Assembly (NCBI GenBank): GCA_021292165.1
Contig: CM037880.1
Location: forward strand, 206,982,255 to 207,046,254
Direction of reading: 5' to 3'
Length of the DNA stretch: 64,000 nt
Origin: Shinisaurus crocodilurus
Taxonomy: Eukaryota; Chordata; Lepidosauria; Squamata; Shinisauridae
The notes under the pieces are model-generated. The model worked only from the letters and a program-made list of their open reading frames with translations. It was not told the origin of the DNA and ran no database searches. Positions 44,184 to 55,215 of the stretch are shown one piece after another (position 1 is the stretch's first letter; every line of letters begins with the position of its first letter). The position numbers and the translations under genes were made by a program.

Positions 44184-45084
44184 CCTACCACCTGGTTTTC
44201 CATTTCCCCTCCTCAATGGTCAGTTAGCATCCCATGGACACTAAACATGCTTAAACCTCGCTGGGTTGTTTGGGGGAAATTTCCCCCTCCTTAGGGTTCC
44301 CCCCTCAAACATTTGTGTTTTTCTTTTGTTTTTTGCAAGCCTACTGATACTGTACCTCCTCTTGTGCATAGATGGTACTGTTTTGGAAAAGAGACTGGCA
44401 CTCACCTCTGGACTTTGGAAACTAGATTCCACAATACATTCTGCAAGCACACCCAATGACTGCTGCTGAGGTAAGGAGACCTAAATCTGTTTATAGCAGG
44501 ATCCATTGGTTTAAGCAGGAATTGGTTAATATGCTTTCCAGATAATAATGGGGAAGAGGAGGTAAGAAGGAAGAAACAGTGTAAAGCTGAAAGAAAATCT
44601 ACTGTGCAGAAAGAAAACATGAGCTGGGGTTTCAGCCAAACTACGGTAGTTGTTTCATAGTAGTCTGCAATATTTTAAAAGAAGGCAAGTGAGAAACTCT
44701 TATTTGGGGGGGAGAGGGTGATATCTTGACTTTCAACTCTTATTTTAATGCCTGGATGGATGACATGCTTAGCATGGGAGGGTGGATTAGAAATATTCCT
44801 GTGGAATTTCTGCAGGTTTAATGGATCTACATAAGCCACATATCAATTTCATGGATATGGGTGATGTCAAAGTATGCTTGGTAGAAATGTTGCACTGAAT
44901 GGTATAACATTCTTCAGCCCAAACTGACACTCTGAGACTAGAGGTCATATAAACATCTGGGAGAGTAAACTGGCTTAAATCCAAATACTCATTTAAAATT
45001 GGTTTAAATGGGCTGCTTGGTTTTCTTAGATTGTCTTGAAATTGATTAAATACCTTATTGTCTCTCGATTCTATTATTTTATTG
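44184..45084. other. No gene recognised
   Basis: Nothing recognised. Confidence 0.4.
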
Positions 45085-45440
45085 ATTGATTGATTATACT
45101 ATTCTACCAATTAGTATATTAAAATCCCTAAATGATTCACATAAAAATACAACATAAAAATATAGAAACAAGATAAAAATAATAATAAATAATTAAAACA
45201 TTAAAAACATTTAAAAACAAAACAATGCCATAATAATAAAACAGGGTAGTAACAGAGCACCTCAGGTCAGGGAAAGCCTGTGTGAATAGGTGTGTTTTCC
45301 AAGAGACATTTAAAACTTGCCTCCTTTTCTGCCTCTCAAACCACACATGGAAGAGTGTTCCAAAGGGTGAGTGCCACCACTAAGAAGGCCTGCTTATGCA
45401 ATTCTACCTGGCGACAATCCATTGGAATGACCAGTAAGGC
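45085..45440 (-). repeat. Unclassified interspersed repeat
   Basis: The AT-rich left part (ATAAAAATAATAATAAATAA) looks like a retroelement tail in reverse. The right part (GCCTGTGTGAATAGGTGTG, GAGTGTTCCAAAGGGTGAG, CACTAAGAAGGCCTGC) resembles a pattern common in reptile LINE 3' regions. Classification uncertain. Confidence 0.4.
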
Positions 45441-45539
45441 CTCCTCAGAAGGGGAGTCATTGTTATATTTTTGATGGTTAACAGCCATCACTTTTGCTAA
45501 ACCAAAAGTTCACATGATAAACAGCCCAATCCACAATGC

Positions 45540-46800
45540 AGTTACACCACAGTACTTGAATGAACAATGATTAATGGATGCTCCAGCCCCTTAGTGGTAC
45601 ACTTGGAATACACCACCTGTTCAAATGTTGAAAGGGTTGTAAGGTCTTCAATCCATTGCATTATAGGAGGTGAACGTTTATCCTTCCAATGTTGTTGTAA
45701 TATCAGTCTTTTAGCTGTCAGAAGGGCATGGAGAATCCATTTGCACTGGCCATGTGTTAACTTCCAGGAAGCAGGTAGATAATTTAAAAGAGCGTGTACA
45801 TCAGTAAATATTAAGGAGTGTTCCAGTAGAAAATTTATCTGTATAACAATTCCCCAAAAGGGGCAACTACCGGGCAGCACCAAAACATTTGCTTGAAAGA
45901 AGCATTAGCTGTGTTATACCTCCAAGAATTAGCCAATGTAGACAAACCAAGTTTGTCAAAAGAGACACTGCAGTGTCCAATAGACACAAAACAAAAGTTT
46001 TTGCTGAATAAGATGCAACCTGAGATCCATAGACACACCAGATACAGGCACCAAGGTATTTGAAGGGATGTCACACAGAGGAGGGCCAGGATCTCTTCTC
46101 GATCATCCCAGTTTGCAGGACACGGACTAATGGGCTCAAGTTACAGGAACCTAGATTCCACCTAAACATCAGGAAAAATTTCCTGACTGTCAGAGCAATA
46201 AGACAATGGAATCAACTACCTAGGGAGGTGGTGGGCTCTCCCACTCTGGAGGCATTCAAGGTGCAGCTGGACAGACATCTGTCAGAGATGCTTTGACCTG
46301 GATTCCTGCATTGAGCAAGGGGTTGGACTCGATGGCCTTGTAGGCCCCTTCCAACTCTACTTTTCTATGATTCTATGATGAGGCAAAATGGGACAATCTA
46401 GTTCCTTATTCCATTCCTCCTTAAGACCATGTATATCATATTTATCCGCCAATAATAAGTATTTATAGAGATGGGTCTAAGGTCAATTTGCCTGATTGGC
46501 CTCAATAAGTGCTTCTAATAGTGAGGGAGACACAGCAGCTGTAAAAGCAGCAGGGCCAAACCTAGATAATAACAAATCATGTTGCAATTGCAAGTATTGC
46601 CATTCAGCTATAGCTGGCAAACCATATTTAGCACACAAAATAGAGAACGATAAAAACTCATAATCAGCACCCATCAGTCGATCCAAGGTGAAAATTGCCT
46701 TATCCGTCTATGTCCGCCACAAAAAACACTTTATTACCCATTTTTAAAGCTGGATTTCCCCATAACGTCAATTTAGCATGAGCATTTTTAAATAAAAAAC
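45540..46800 (-). pseudogene. L1 ORF2 C-terminal remnant, interrupted by CR1
   Basis: On the minus strand, from right to left: a block near 46765-46690 (WGNPALK type), FLSFSILCAKYGLPAIAEWQ at ~46480-46686, then, beyond the CR1 insertion, a C-terminal block at 45542-45883 including LHALLTAKRLILQQHWKDK and PPIMQWIEDLTTL. These match the L1 ORF2 region after the RT (the 'leucine-rich, W-K-x-x-x-P-P' part). Several stops and frame changes are present. No RT core remains. Confidence 0.75.
46050..46380 (+). mobile_element. CR1 3' fragment inserted in L1
   Basis: It runs from TATTTGAAGGGATGTCACAC to the terminal TCTATGATTCTATGATG. The frame 46060-46296 preserves the ORF2 end ([37 protein letters not shown]) with its natural stop. 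The sequence AGGCA occurs at both edges and may be a short target duplication. Very similar to the 18.7-kb CR1. Confidence 0.88.
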
Positions 46801-46934
46801 CACTTAAGATGGCAGCTACTCCTGCAAGTTAATGTGTGCATTGTGTGAAGAAGTACTTCTTTTATCTGTCTGTACAACCAATCAGTGTCATTCAGAGAGC
46901 CCACATTCTAGTATCACGAGAGCAGGAGAAATCA
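46801..46934 (-). repeat. Possible LINE fragment
   Basis: Read on the minus strand, GACAGATAAAAGAAGTACTTC and CACACAATGCACACATTAAC recall the 'AAAGTACTTCTTCACACA' part of a reptile LINE 3' end. Low certainty. Confidence 0.35.
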
Positions 46935-47221
46935 AGCTTTTCGTTTGTTTATTTATTATATTTTTAAATCGCCCATCTGGCTGGTCACCCAGCCACCCTG
47001 GGCGATGTACAATCATTAAAATACAATAAAACACAATTAAAACACTATATATATATATATATATATATATTTAAAAAACCCTAACCCACCCCATGTTCCC
47101 GCCTTAAAAGCCATGTTTTTAAAGCCCGGCAGAAGTTCATCAAGGAGGGGGCATGATGAAGGTCACTGGGGAGGGAGTTCCATAACTTGGGGGCCACCAC
47201 AGAGAAGGCCCTCTTCCTAGT
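46935..47221 (-). mobile_element. L2-like LINE, 3' part of the interrupted (outer) copy
   Basis: On the minus strand it encodes TRKRAFSVVAPKLWNSLPSD and ALKTWLLRREHGVG, then a 3' end with ACATCGCCCAGGGTGGCTGG and an AT-rich tail containing (TA)n (47046-47071). Its coding sequence resumes at 48611, beyond the inserted element. Confidence 0.85.
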
Positions 47222-47285
47222 TGGATGAAGCCGATTAGATCCGTGCCAGTCGGGCTTCAGGTCAGGACATGGGACGGAGACAGCC

Positions 47286-48008
47286 TTGGTCATCTTGGTG
47301 GATGATATGAGGAGGGCTTTGGATAGGGGCGAATGCTCCTTTTTAGTCCTCCTCGATCTCTCAGCAGCTTTTGATACCATTGACCACGGTATCCTCCTGG
47401 ACCATCTGGAGGGGTTGGGCATGGGAGGCACTGTATTGCAGTGGTTCCGGTCCTTCCTCTCTGGAAGGTATCAGAGGGTAGTTCTCGGGAAGGAGGCTTC
47501 GGACCCTCAGCTGCTCACTTGTGGAGTGCCACAGGGTTCCATCCTCTCCCCGATGTTATTCAACATCTACCTCAAGCCGCTGGGAACTATCATCAGGAGG
47601 TTTGGGGTGCGGTGTCTTCAGTATGCGGATGACACGCAACTCTACCTCTGTTTCAAGTCCTCACCGAGGTTGGCCGTTGAGATCCTGTCCAAGTGCCTGG
47701 AGTCAGTGGCTGGCTGGCTGGGAAGGAACATGCTGAAACTGAACCCCGACAAGACCGAGGTACTTCTGGTGGGGGACAAGAGGAGGTTAGGGGATGTTGA
47801 CCTGGTGCTGAATGGGGTTCATCTACCCCTGAAGGACCAGGTCCGCAGCTTGGGGGTCATTCTAGACTCCCAGCTGTCCATGGAGGCTCAGGTGGCAGCT
47901 GTGAGCCGGGTGGCGCTGTATCAACTCCATCTGATATGGCAGCTCGCCCCTACCTTCCTAATCACCTGCTCCCATCAGTGGTTCATGCCTTGGTCTCCTC
48001 TCACCTAG
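47286..48008 (+). pseudogene. L2-like RT fragment
   Basis: This 240-codon frame starts in the RT domain: DLSAAFDTIDHGILLDHLEG near residue 20, CGVPQGSILSPMLFNIYL near residue 78, the catalytic YADDTQLYL at residues 113-121, and KLNPDKTEVLLVGDK near residue 155. The frame is lost near 47930, where a frameshift moves the coding sequence into the phase of 47936-48469. The N-terminal RT motifs and endonuclease are absent (5' truncation). The pattern fits the L2/jockey group of non-LTR RTs. Confidence 0.85.
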
Positions 48009-48469
48009 ACTTCTGTAATGCGCTCTACGTGGGGTTACCCTTGAAGATGGTTCGGAAGCTTCAGCTGGTACAGAACGCGTTGGCTCGCCTGATTAAGGGC
48101 AGCCGCCGGCGTGATCACATCACGCCAGTGCTTAATGAGTTGCACTGGCTACCAGTTGCTTGCCGAGCTGAATTCAAGGTGTTGGTTTTGACCTTTAAAA
48201 CCCTACACGGCTCTGGCCCAGTTTATCTCAAGGAGCGCCTCCAGAAACATCAAGTAGGCCGCTCAACAAGGTCTGCCACAGACAGCCTTCTCCTTATCCC
48301 ATCAGCCAGAGCAGCCAGGCTGGTGGGGACTAGGAAGAGGGCCTTCTCTGTGGCGGCCCCCACATTATGGAACTCCCTCCCTAGTGACCTTCGCCATGCC
48401 CCCTCCGTGATGAGCTTCCGCCGTGCATTAAAAACATGGCTGTTCAGGCGGGAATATGGGGTGGGTTAG
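47936..48469 (+). pseudogene. L2-like ORF2 C-terminal region (frameshifted)
   Basis: This continues the preceding element in another phase. Blocks are SSHLDFCNALYVGLPLKMVR, RDHITPVLNELHWLPVACRA, FKVLVLTFKTLHGSGPVYL and RKRAFSVAAPTLWNSLPSDL, ending ALKTWLFRREYGVG and a natural stop. The single shift between the halves shows one indel in an otherwise readable copy. Confidence 0.85.
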
Positions 48470-48610
48470 GATTTTAAATGAATTTTTTATACTGTTTTAA
48501 TTATTATATTTTATTGTATTGTTTTATTGCATTATTTTAATTGTACATCGCCTAGGGTGGCTGGGTGACCGGCCAGATGGGCGATTAATAAATATAAGAA
48601 ATATAAGAAA

Positions 48611-48905
48611 TAGTCCCCACCAGCCTGGCTGCTCTGGCTGATGGGACAAGGAGAAGGCCGTCCATGGCAGATCTTGTTGAGCGGCCTACTTGGTTATTGC
48701 TGGAGGCACTCCTTGAGATAAGCTGGACTGGAGCTGTATAGGGTTTTAAAGGTCAAAACCAACACCTTGAATTCAGCCCGGCAAGCAACTGGTAGCCAGT
48801 GCAACTCCTTCAGCACTGCTGTGATGTGATCTCGCGGGTGGCTGCCTTTAACCAGGCAAGCTGCCGCGTTCTGTACCAGCTGTAGCTTCCGAACCATCTT
48901 CCAGG
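48611..48905 (-). pseudogene. L2-like LINE, 5' part of the interrupted copy
   Basis: On the minus strand 48694-48897 encodes MVRKLQLVQNAAACLVKGSH, HITAVLKELHWLPVACRAEF and LVLTFKTLYSSSPAYL. It continues with ARAARLVGT up to the TAGT junction and joins 46935-47221 across the insertion. Homology ends near 48905 (5' truncation). Confidence 0.85.
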
Positions 48906-50850
48906 GTTTCAGGATGTATTAGAGGAGTGCAGGAATGGAATCTCTATGCATCTTTCAGCTTTTGCCACTGGGCATGGGCCAGGATAATTGGATGGTTAAT
49001 GATGTCCTCTCTATTCCATTTCCTGGTGTCATTTATACTGACTGGGAGCTTTCAGGAAGGGGCGATTCCTCATGTTTTCCACAGATTCAGAACACTTCTT
49101 GTGAGCTGTGTGATATGAGGTTGATGTTTGTGGGCCTTTATGGCATCCCTCCTCCATAGCATTAACTTTGGCAGAAGACACCTTTTGACGGAAGGCACCT
49201 TGTTACTCTAGATCAGGCCTAAACAAGTATGGGAGTGGTGCTAGACCAATAGGGGCTTGATAAACCTCTTAGTTTGGCAGCCTGCTGGGAACTGCAAAGC
49301 AAGCAAGCATGTGAGTTATCAATCATATGGGAAGTTAACATATGGCTAGTGGGCTGCATTTGGTTTGGTGGATCACAAGCAACCCTGGGAACTACTCTGA
49401 ATGCATATTGAGATAATTACCCGCATGGAGCCAGTGTAACCTTAAGTGAATCTGAAGAAGCTCTTTTGTTCACAGACAATTTCAAAACAGAGAGGGAGAG
49501 AAGAATAAGTCAAAGAAATGGCCTGCTTCAACACATCAGATGGAAGCTATTTCTTGATTACAGGGAGTTGGCTGCAAAATTCTGTTTAATTGGGCTAATA
49601 ACAATTAATGAACTCACTATGTGCCACTAGAAGGTACAATTTTATTACTGGCTTGGGATCTAGTGCTCTTCTCTCCTAACCTATTAACACCTCCACTCCA
49701 AGTTCTTATAGTAATGAGCCCACTAATAGAATATGTTTTTATCCAGAATATACCTGGCAGTATTATCTTCTGACCTAGAAATTATCCTCGCTGAATGCCC
49801 CCCCTTTAAACACACACACCATCAAACCCTATTACTTCTCTTGCAAGCCCATAATCCGCCCCTGAGGTGCCTGTCTCCCACTTTCAATATTCAGTAATCA
49901 CTGGGGGATCACTGCCCTCCATTCAATTTATATGCAAAATGATCTGTAGCCAGATTTGTAAAGGCGCTGCCAACAACTCTTGCATGGCCACCAGGATTGG
50001 GAAGGTATTGCAATGAAACCCTTACACCATCAGTAACAAGTCTTGCAGATAGTTTGCTGTAAGTGGATGAGTGGGAAATGTTACTATAGCTCAGAGCTGT
50101 AGCATTCTGATCACTCACTGGTTAGTTACAAACAAGAGAAAACCAATTTTAATATGACCCAGTATAAAATGCTGTTGCATCCTGATGGGCTTTCCCATTT
50201 TCCTTCTTTTCTTCCCTACCAGCAATATAAAATTCTCCAGCACGTGAGTACTTCTACTCATCCTTTAAATAATTTCTTTACGGTTTTACTTCTCCACTGC
50301 TGCATACTGATGAAACTTTTCTCTCTCTTTTACAAAAAAACCCCTAATATTCCCTAAAGACACACCAGAAATGAAATGATTCATACTTAAATTCAGGATT
50401 AAGCAATTTGAATCTGGTACTCTGTATCGAGTTTAGCCTTCATTTGCTCAGTCTACTGTCCCAAACACAGAATCCTGCAAGAAATAATGTCAAGAGGTGC
50501 AGCATTGACATCTAGAGAAGAAAAAGCTCTCTTTTTTGAAATATAAATGCCCCCATGCCAAAGCACACAAGTGGCTTACGAGCCACTCTGGGAAAAGGTA
50601 AGGGGAATAAAGCCATTTCTAAGGCAATAAAAGTTTGGGTTTTATTTCCTTTTTCCTTGAATAATTGGTAGCATTCTAAACTCTCATGGCGCTTTGAAGG
50701 CAATAAAGAAGGGCAGGGGTGGGAGCCTTTCCAACAAATTGTACCCTTCCAGAATTTCTGTACTTACAAACTCAAGCCACCTGTTTTGATTTTAAGTAGC
50801 TATCACTACTATCTGATTCTTGTCACATCAGTTACATGCAAATAGAACCC

Positions 50851-50891
<41 letters not shown>

Positions 50892-50948
50892 CTGCCACTC
50901 TTCTGAATACTTATAGTTAGCTCGAGGGCCTATTCATTAGACTCCAAC
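48906..50948. other. No gene recognised; (TA)n at ~50861-50889
   Basis: AT-rich unique-looking sequence with no domains, RNA genes or clear element termini. Confidence 0.4.
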
Positions 50949-50978
50949 TAGGGGTGTGCAGAATCCTCCTGAGAAATT
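50949..50978 (+). repeat. MITE terminus at the DIRS boundary
   Basis: TAGGGGTGTGCAGAATCC matches the terminus type at 14063 (reverse). It abuts the broken 3' end of the DIRS element, so either the MITE was cut or DIRS was truncated here. Confidence 0.4.
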
Positions 50979-51290
50979 TCACTGTTTTAATCTAGAGATG
51001 CTGGCAAATGTTGGGATTGGGGAAGGGGGCAAAATTTGGAGGAACTCTAGGATGTCTGGTGTCTCCGCATCTAGAGGGTCCCTCCCAGCGGCCTTGGACC
51101 ATCGGAGAAAGGCCCTCCAGGTGCGGTCGTATGTTTTGTGCATGGACGGCCTCCTGGAGGCCAGCAGGGTGGAGATTACCTTATCGGAATAACCGCACCT
51201 TGTTAGGAGGCTCCACTCAGTCTCCAGGCGGTTAGCTTCAGGAAGCTGGGGTCCTGGTGGAAGATTGGACCCTGACTGAGTAGGTCGTGC
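50979..51290 (-). pseudogene. DIRS tyrosine recombinase, N-terminal piece
   Basis: In the frame 50979-52190 only the final ~90 codons are meaningful: CGYSDKVISTLLASRRPSMH, then YDRTWRAFLRWSKAAGRDPL and ILEFLQ. This matches the SAM-like DNA-binding half of DIRS recombinases. The catalytic half with the R, H-x-x-R and Y residues is missing at the boundary with flanking DNA. Overlap with the end of the RNase H frame is typical of DIRS. Confidence 0.75.
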
Positions 51291-52201
51291 CTGAGGGGGA
51301 GTCTGACCGGCTTCTCCCTCAAGAGGTTCACCAAGTCTGGGAACCAGGGACGGCGTGGCCAGTGCGGAGCCACCAGGATGACTTGGGATTTCTGGTCTCT
51401 GACCTTCTGGACTACCCTTGGGATCAGAGGTAGCGGGGCAAAGGCGTAGAGGAAGTCTTCTGGCCACCGGCTGACGAGGGCGTCGGTGAGCTGTGCCCCT
51501 TCTGTTCCGTATCGCGTTCCGAACCATGGCAACTTCGTGTTCTGTGGTGTCGCAAAGATGTCGATGCATGGTCGGCCTAGATGCCTGGTCAGTAGGTCGA
51601 AGACTTCTGGGTTTAGGGACCACTCGCTCTGGTCCACTGTTGTCCTGCTGAGCCAGTCGGCCTGAACGTTCATTACCCCGCTCAAGTGTTCTGCCCTGAC
51701 GGAGCGGAGGTGTTGCTGGGCCCATCTGAACAAGGACATCGCCTCCTTTTGTAGGGCTTCGGATCTTGTTCCGCCTTGCTTGTTCACGTATGCCTCGGCT
51801 ACAACGTTGTCTGTCATCACCAGCACATGTTGATCCTCCAGGAGTTTGCTGAACTCTCTGAGGGCTAGCTTCACTGCCCTTATCTCGAGGAGGTTGATGG
51901 AGAGCTTGGACTCTTCCTTGGACCACAGTCCCTGTGTGTGTTTTTCTTGGCACGCCGTTCCCCATCCGGACAGGCAGGCATCTGTTGTCAACGTGATGCG
52001 TGTCGGTGCTTGAATCGGAACTCCCTGGGAAAGGTGTGCTGGGTGAGACCACCACTTTAGAGAGCGAGAGACAGAGGGTGGGATGGTGAGAAGTGGGTTG
52101 TGGTTGCACGTAATCTCTAGTTGGAAGTCCAGGAGAAAGGTTTGCAGTGGCCTGGAGTAAAACCTGACCCACTGCACTGAGTCCTGGCACAAGGCCATCA
52201 T
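51203..52201 (-). pseudogene. DIRS RNase H domain and downstream region
   Basis: A 332-codon frame. RNase H is seen from ITLTTDACLSGWGTACQ (first catalytic Asp) through LEIRAVKLAL (Glu) and VLVMTDNVVAEAYVNKQGG (Asp) to VRAEHLSGVMNVQADWLSR (final Asp). A methylase-like DIRS region follows: DIFATPQNTKLPWF, YAFAPLPLIPRVVQKV and VILVAPHWPRRPWFPDL. The frame ends at KLTAWRLSGAS. It is separated from the RT by a frame change near 52240-52270. Confidence 0.85.
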
Positions 52202-52215
52202 CCCCAGGAGCTTGG

Positions 52216-53237
52216 CTAAGTCCTTGGGTGGTACTCTGTCCTTCGAGCGCAGATGTGCCTCCAGTCGGCTCGTCGAGGTCTGTCTGATGACAAGAACATC
52301 ATGTCCCTGATGGTATTCAGGAAGACGCCTAGATGAGTGAGCATCTGAGATGGAACCAGAGAGCTCTTCTTCTCTTTGATGAGGAACCCCAAGTTGTTTA
52401 GCAGCGCCACTGCCTGTGAGGTGTCTTTGAGGCTCTGGCTGAAGGACGGGGAACAGATCAGGATGTCATCCAGGTAGGGGTGTAGCTGCATGCCCCTTGT
52501 GCACAGAAGCGCAGAAGCAGAAGGAGGACTTTGCAGAAGACCCTTGGAGCCGTAGCAAGGCCGAATGGGAGGGCCCTGAACTGGAACTGCTTGGTTCCAT
52601 AGCTGAAACGCAGGAACCTCCAATGGGCAGGGCGGATTGGTATGTGGAGGTAGGCCTCTGTCAGGTCTATCGATGACAGAAAGTCTTTTTTCCGCAGGCA
52701 CTCCTTGATGGATCTGAGTGTCTCCATCCGAAACTTCTGCTTCTTGAGGGAGCAGTTGACTCTTTTCAAGTCTAGGATGGGGCGCACTTTCCCATCCCTT
52801 TTGGGGACAGTGAAAAAAACAGAAAATGTTCCATGATTTCTTTGATTCTGGGGAACCTTCTCTATTGCACGTATCTGAAGGAGGTGTTGGATAGCTGTTA
52901 CGGTTCTCAGGTGCTTTGCAGGATCTCTGAGATAGTGGGTCCTGAAAAACCTTTCTGTGGGCTTCTTCCTGAATTCCAGGGAGTAGCCTTGCTGAATTGT
53001 CTCTAGGAGCCAGCGATCTGAGAAGTATTTCTTCCAAATTCCTGAGAACTTGCGTAGCCTCCCCCCCACTGGGGGAGGAGGACCGTCAGGCGGAACTGGT
53101 TTTCTTTCCCTGGGCAGCTGAGCCTTTGTGCTGGCCTCCTTTCTGGGCCGAGCCACGCTGCCAGCGGGGCTTGTGTCCCCCTGAGGGAAAATTGCGAGTG
53201 GAGGATGAGGAGCCGCCGTGTGATGAGGAAGGCGCAC
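52216..53237 (-). pseudogene. DIRS reverse transcriptase, split over two frames
   Basis: The first phase (52458-53237) gives the domain start VGGRLRKFSGIWKKYFSDRW, then FSVFFTVPKRDGKVRPILDL, SSIDLTEAYLHIPIRPAHWR and ALPFGLATAPRVFCK. A frameshift near 52490-52510 moves the catalytic HPYLDDILICSPSFSQ block and LGVFLNT into the second phase (52216-53037). All expected RT motifs are therefore present but not in one frame. The wording of the motifs is DIRS/Ngaro-like rather than LINE or gypsy. Confidence 0.85.
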
Positions 53238-53695
53238 CCTCTTGACAAACCGGGTTTGTATTTGGGGTCACGCGTGAAGGCGAGTCTGGTAGCATGTTGC
53301 TGCCCTTCATCGGAGAGGTGGAGGGATTGGCGGTGGGCACAGGATCCATGGCTGCTATGGAATGCAGCACTGGTAAAAAGGGAGAGACAGGTGGTGTGAG
53401 CAGGGACCATTGCATGCTCGGTTTTACCCTGGGGCTGTGGGTCCTTGGGGTTCTTGGCCAGGGGGGCTAAGCCCCCCCAATCTGGCAGACTTGAGGATCC
53501 CTGTGGTGCCTCCAGGTCCCCACTTGCCTAGCCAGTCAAAGGCCTGGGCTGGGCCGAGTCTCTGAGTGCCCCCACCACGAGGCTTGTGGGGCTTGCTGCT
53601 TGCCAGTGAGGAGGGAACGCGGTGGGGGGGGAACCCGATTGTGGCCGGATGGCCAGCAAACAGCTGTGTTGTAGCTGAAATTGCAGGGAAGCCTC
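53238..53695 (-). pseudogene. Possible DIRS gag end / untranslated region
   Basis: Frames at 53003-53410 and 53086-53415 (minus) encode Ser/Gly/Lys-rich protein ending GQHKGSAAQGKKTSSA, like the basic C-terminus of some DIRS gag proteins. No full-length gag can be recognised, so gag is missing or too decayed. Confidence 0.4.
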
Positions 53696-54000
53696 GGGAA
53701 TGGCCTTGCCCTTATCCAAGATGGCGGCCCTGGCCTCGCTCACTGGCTTAACAAGGGCCTTGCCCTTAACCAAAATGGTGGCACCCATGCGGCCTCCCAA
53801 GATGGCCACGCCAACAACCAAAATGGCGGATGCAACCTCACAGCCTGGTATGACAAGGGCCTTGCCCTTAATTAAAATGGCGGTGCCCATGTCACCCCAA
53901 GATGGCCGTGCCCACAACCAAAATGGTGGACGCAGCTTCACTGATTGGCTTGAACAGGGCATTGCCCTTACTTAAGATGGCGGCCGCCATTGTTGCCCAT
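53696..54000 (-). repeat. ~100-bp tandem repeat with YY1-like sites
   Basis: Units begin near 53699 (partial), 53750, 53852 and 53952 (partial), each with a-CAAGGGC-TTGCCCTTA followed by AA(A/G)ATGG words. Eight such words occur, near 53718, 53773, 53799, 53820, 53874, 53899, 53919 and 53974. Those at 53718 and 53974 are AAGATGGCGGC, the YY1 consensus. The array lies at the DIRS 5' side, where promoter or leader sequence is expected. Confidence 0.8.
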
Positions 54001-54600
54001 GCTGCTGCCGGCAAGGCTGGACCGAGGCTGGGACTCCCAATGCCAAACGCGCAGCAGAGTGGGGAAAGGGAAAGGGGCAGCAAGTAATCCCCTGGGGGGT
54101 TGTGCCTTTCCGACCGATTGCCGGCCGAGGAAGCCGCTCAAGTCTGTCTTGAGATGGGAAGGAGGGGGGAGGTCCGGGCCGCCTGGGCCGCGATTCCCTC
54201 CCCCCCTTGAAGGGCACCGACTGCAGCGGGCTCTCCCACCCCCCTGGCCGGGAGGCCGGTTCCCTTACAGCAAGGTGGCTCGGGTCCCCCCGGAGTCCAG
54301 CCGCCTGTCTTACCGCCAAGAGGCGGGGGCGAGGGGCTGGCTCCTTCCTACCGCTGGTAGGTGATCTGGCGAAGAGGCTTCGTTTTCTTCCTTTTCCACC
54401 TCTTCTTTTCTTTGTTCCTTGCTCGCGCTCAGAGGAGCACGAAAAGTCTGCCTCCCACTGTGAGGCAGGAAGAACAGCTGGAGCTTCTGGGGAGGCCCCT
54501 CCTCCACCGGAAGCTCAGAACAAGTCTGCCTTCCAGCCCCGGAGGTGGGGCTACTCCCCATATTTGCTGGCCTCCGACCCTCGAAGGAGAAGAAAACTTT
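54001..54600 (-). mobile_element. DIRS 5' region
   Basis: GC-rich sequence between the tandem array and AT-rich flanking DNA at ~54600. The outer part (minus) reads GAGGGTCGGAGGCCAGCAAA. No inverted terminal repeat partner exists because the other end of the element is truncated. Confidence 0.5.
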
Positions 54601-54819
54601 ACATTAGAATTAAAAGTCATATATTATAATTAGGAATATCATATTAAAATTTAAAACTTTACATTAAAATTGAGCATGCTTAAGTATATACAGTTCTTAA
54701 GGATAAGGCCTACAAAGCATCACCAGTCAGCTCTCCCTGCCACTGGCTTTCTCCCACTTTTCAGGTTCATGAGAGAGGTGGTATAGGAACAGAGGGCTGT
54801 TGGGTAAGTTGCTTGGTCT

Positions 54820-55215
54820 TGGTCTTTCTAGGCTTTCTCAAGGAACTCTTGTGGCCATGTGTGCTCTTTTATGGAGGACAGTTCTATATCTGAAGGGCTG
54901 CAAGAGGACTATTGTCTACTTTGAAGGCATCCTCTATTGAAACGTCTAAGTCTGGTATAAAGAACCATCAGGAGGAAGAGCTGGGCCTTGAAGGAGCCCA
55001 TCAGCAGACTGAGAAAGGCACACAAGTCACCTTGTCACAGTCTTTCACACTATGTTGAGATGCACCTTATTTCTATTTAAATTATAACAACTGTTTCTAT
55101 ATTTACATCTCTACATATAAATTAGCATATGCAAAAGTTTTGCAAATCAGTGTCTTCTTTTTAGCGATGGATTTCCACTTTTGGGTGATTCACAAGTTGC
55201 CACGCTATCCCTGAG
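54820..55215 (+). repeat. Unnamed dispersed repeat, copy 2
   Basis: Counterpart of 10190-10625 in the same orientation, with the same order of shared words and scattered indels. Class unknown. Confidence 0.65.

Larger units (their letters stand above)
47222..48610 (+). mobile_element. L2-like LINE inserted antisense in its relative
   Basis: Bounded by TAGT on both sides (47218-47221 and 48611-48614). Removing it rejoins a CTAGTCC sequence that exactly matches the homologous position of the insert itself (48328-48345, minus). The insert is 5'-truncated, starting within the RT, and ends with the repeated ATATAAGAA tail. Confidence 0.9.
50979..54600 (-). mobile_element. DIRS-type retrotransposon, degenerate
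   Basis: On the minus strand the order is: 5' region with tandem repeats, a possible gag end, RT, RNase H, and the beginning of a tyrosine recombinase overlapping the RNase H frame. This is the DIRS order. DIRS elements use a tyrosine recombinase instead of an integrase. Several frameshifts split the RT. The recombinase is cut after its N-terminal domain. Full gag and the terminal and internal complementary repeats were not found. Confidence 0.85.
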
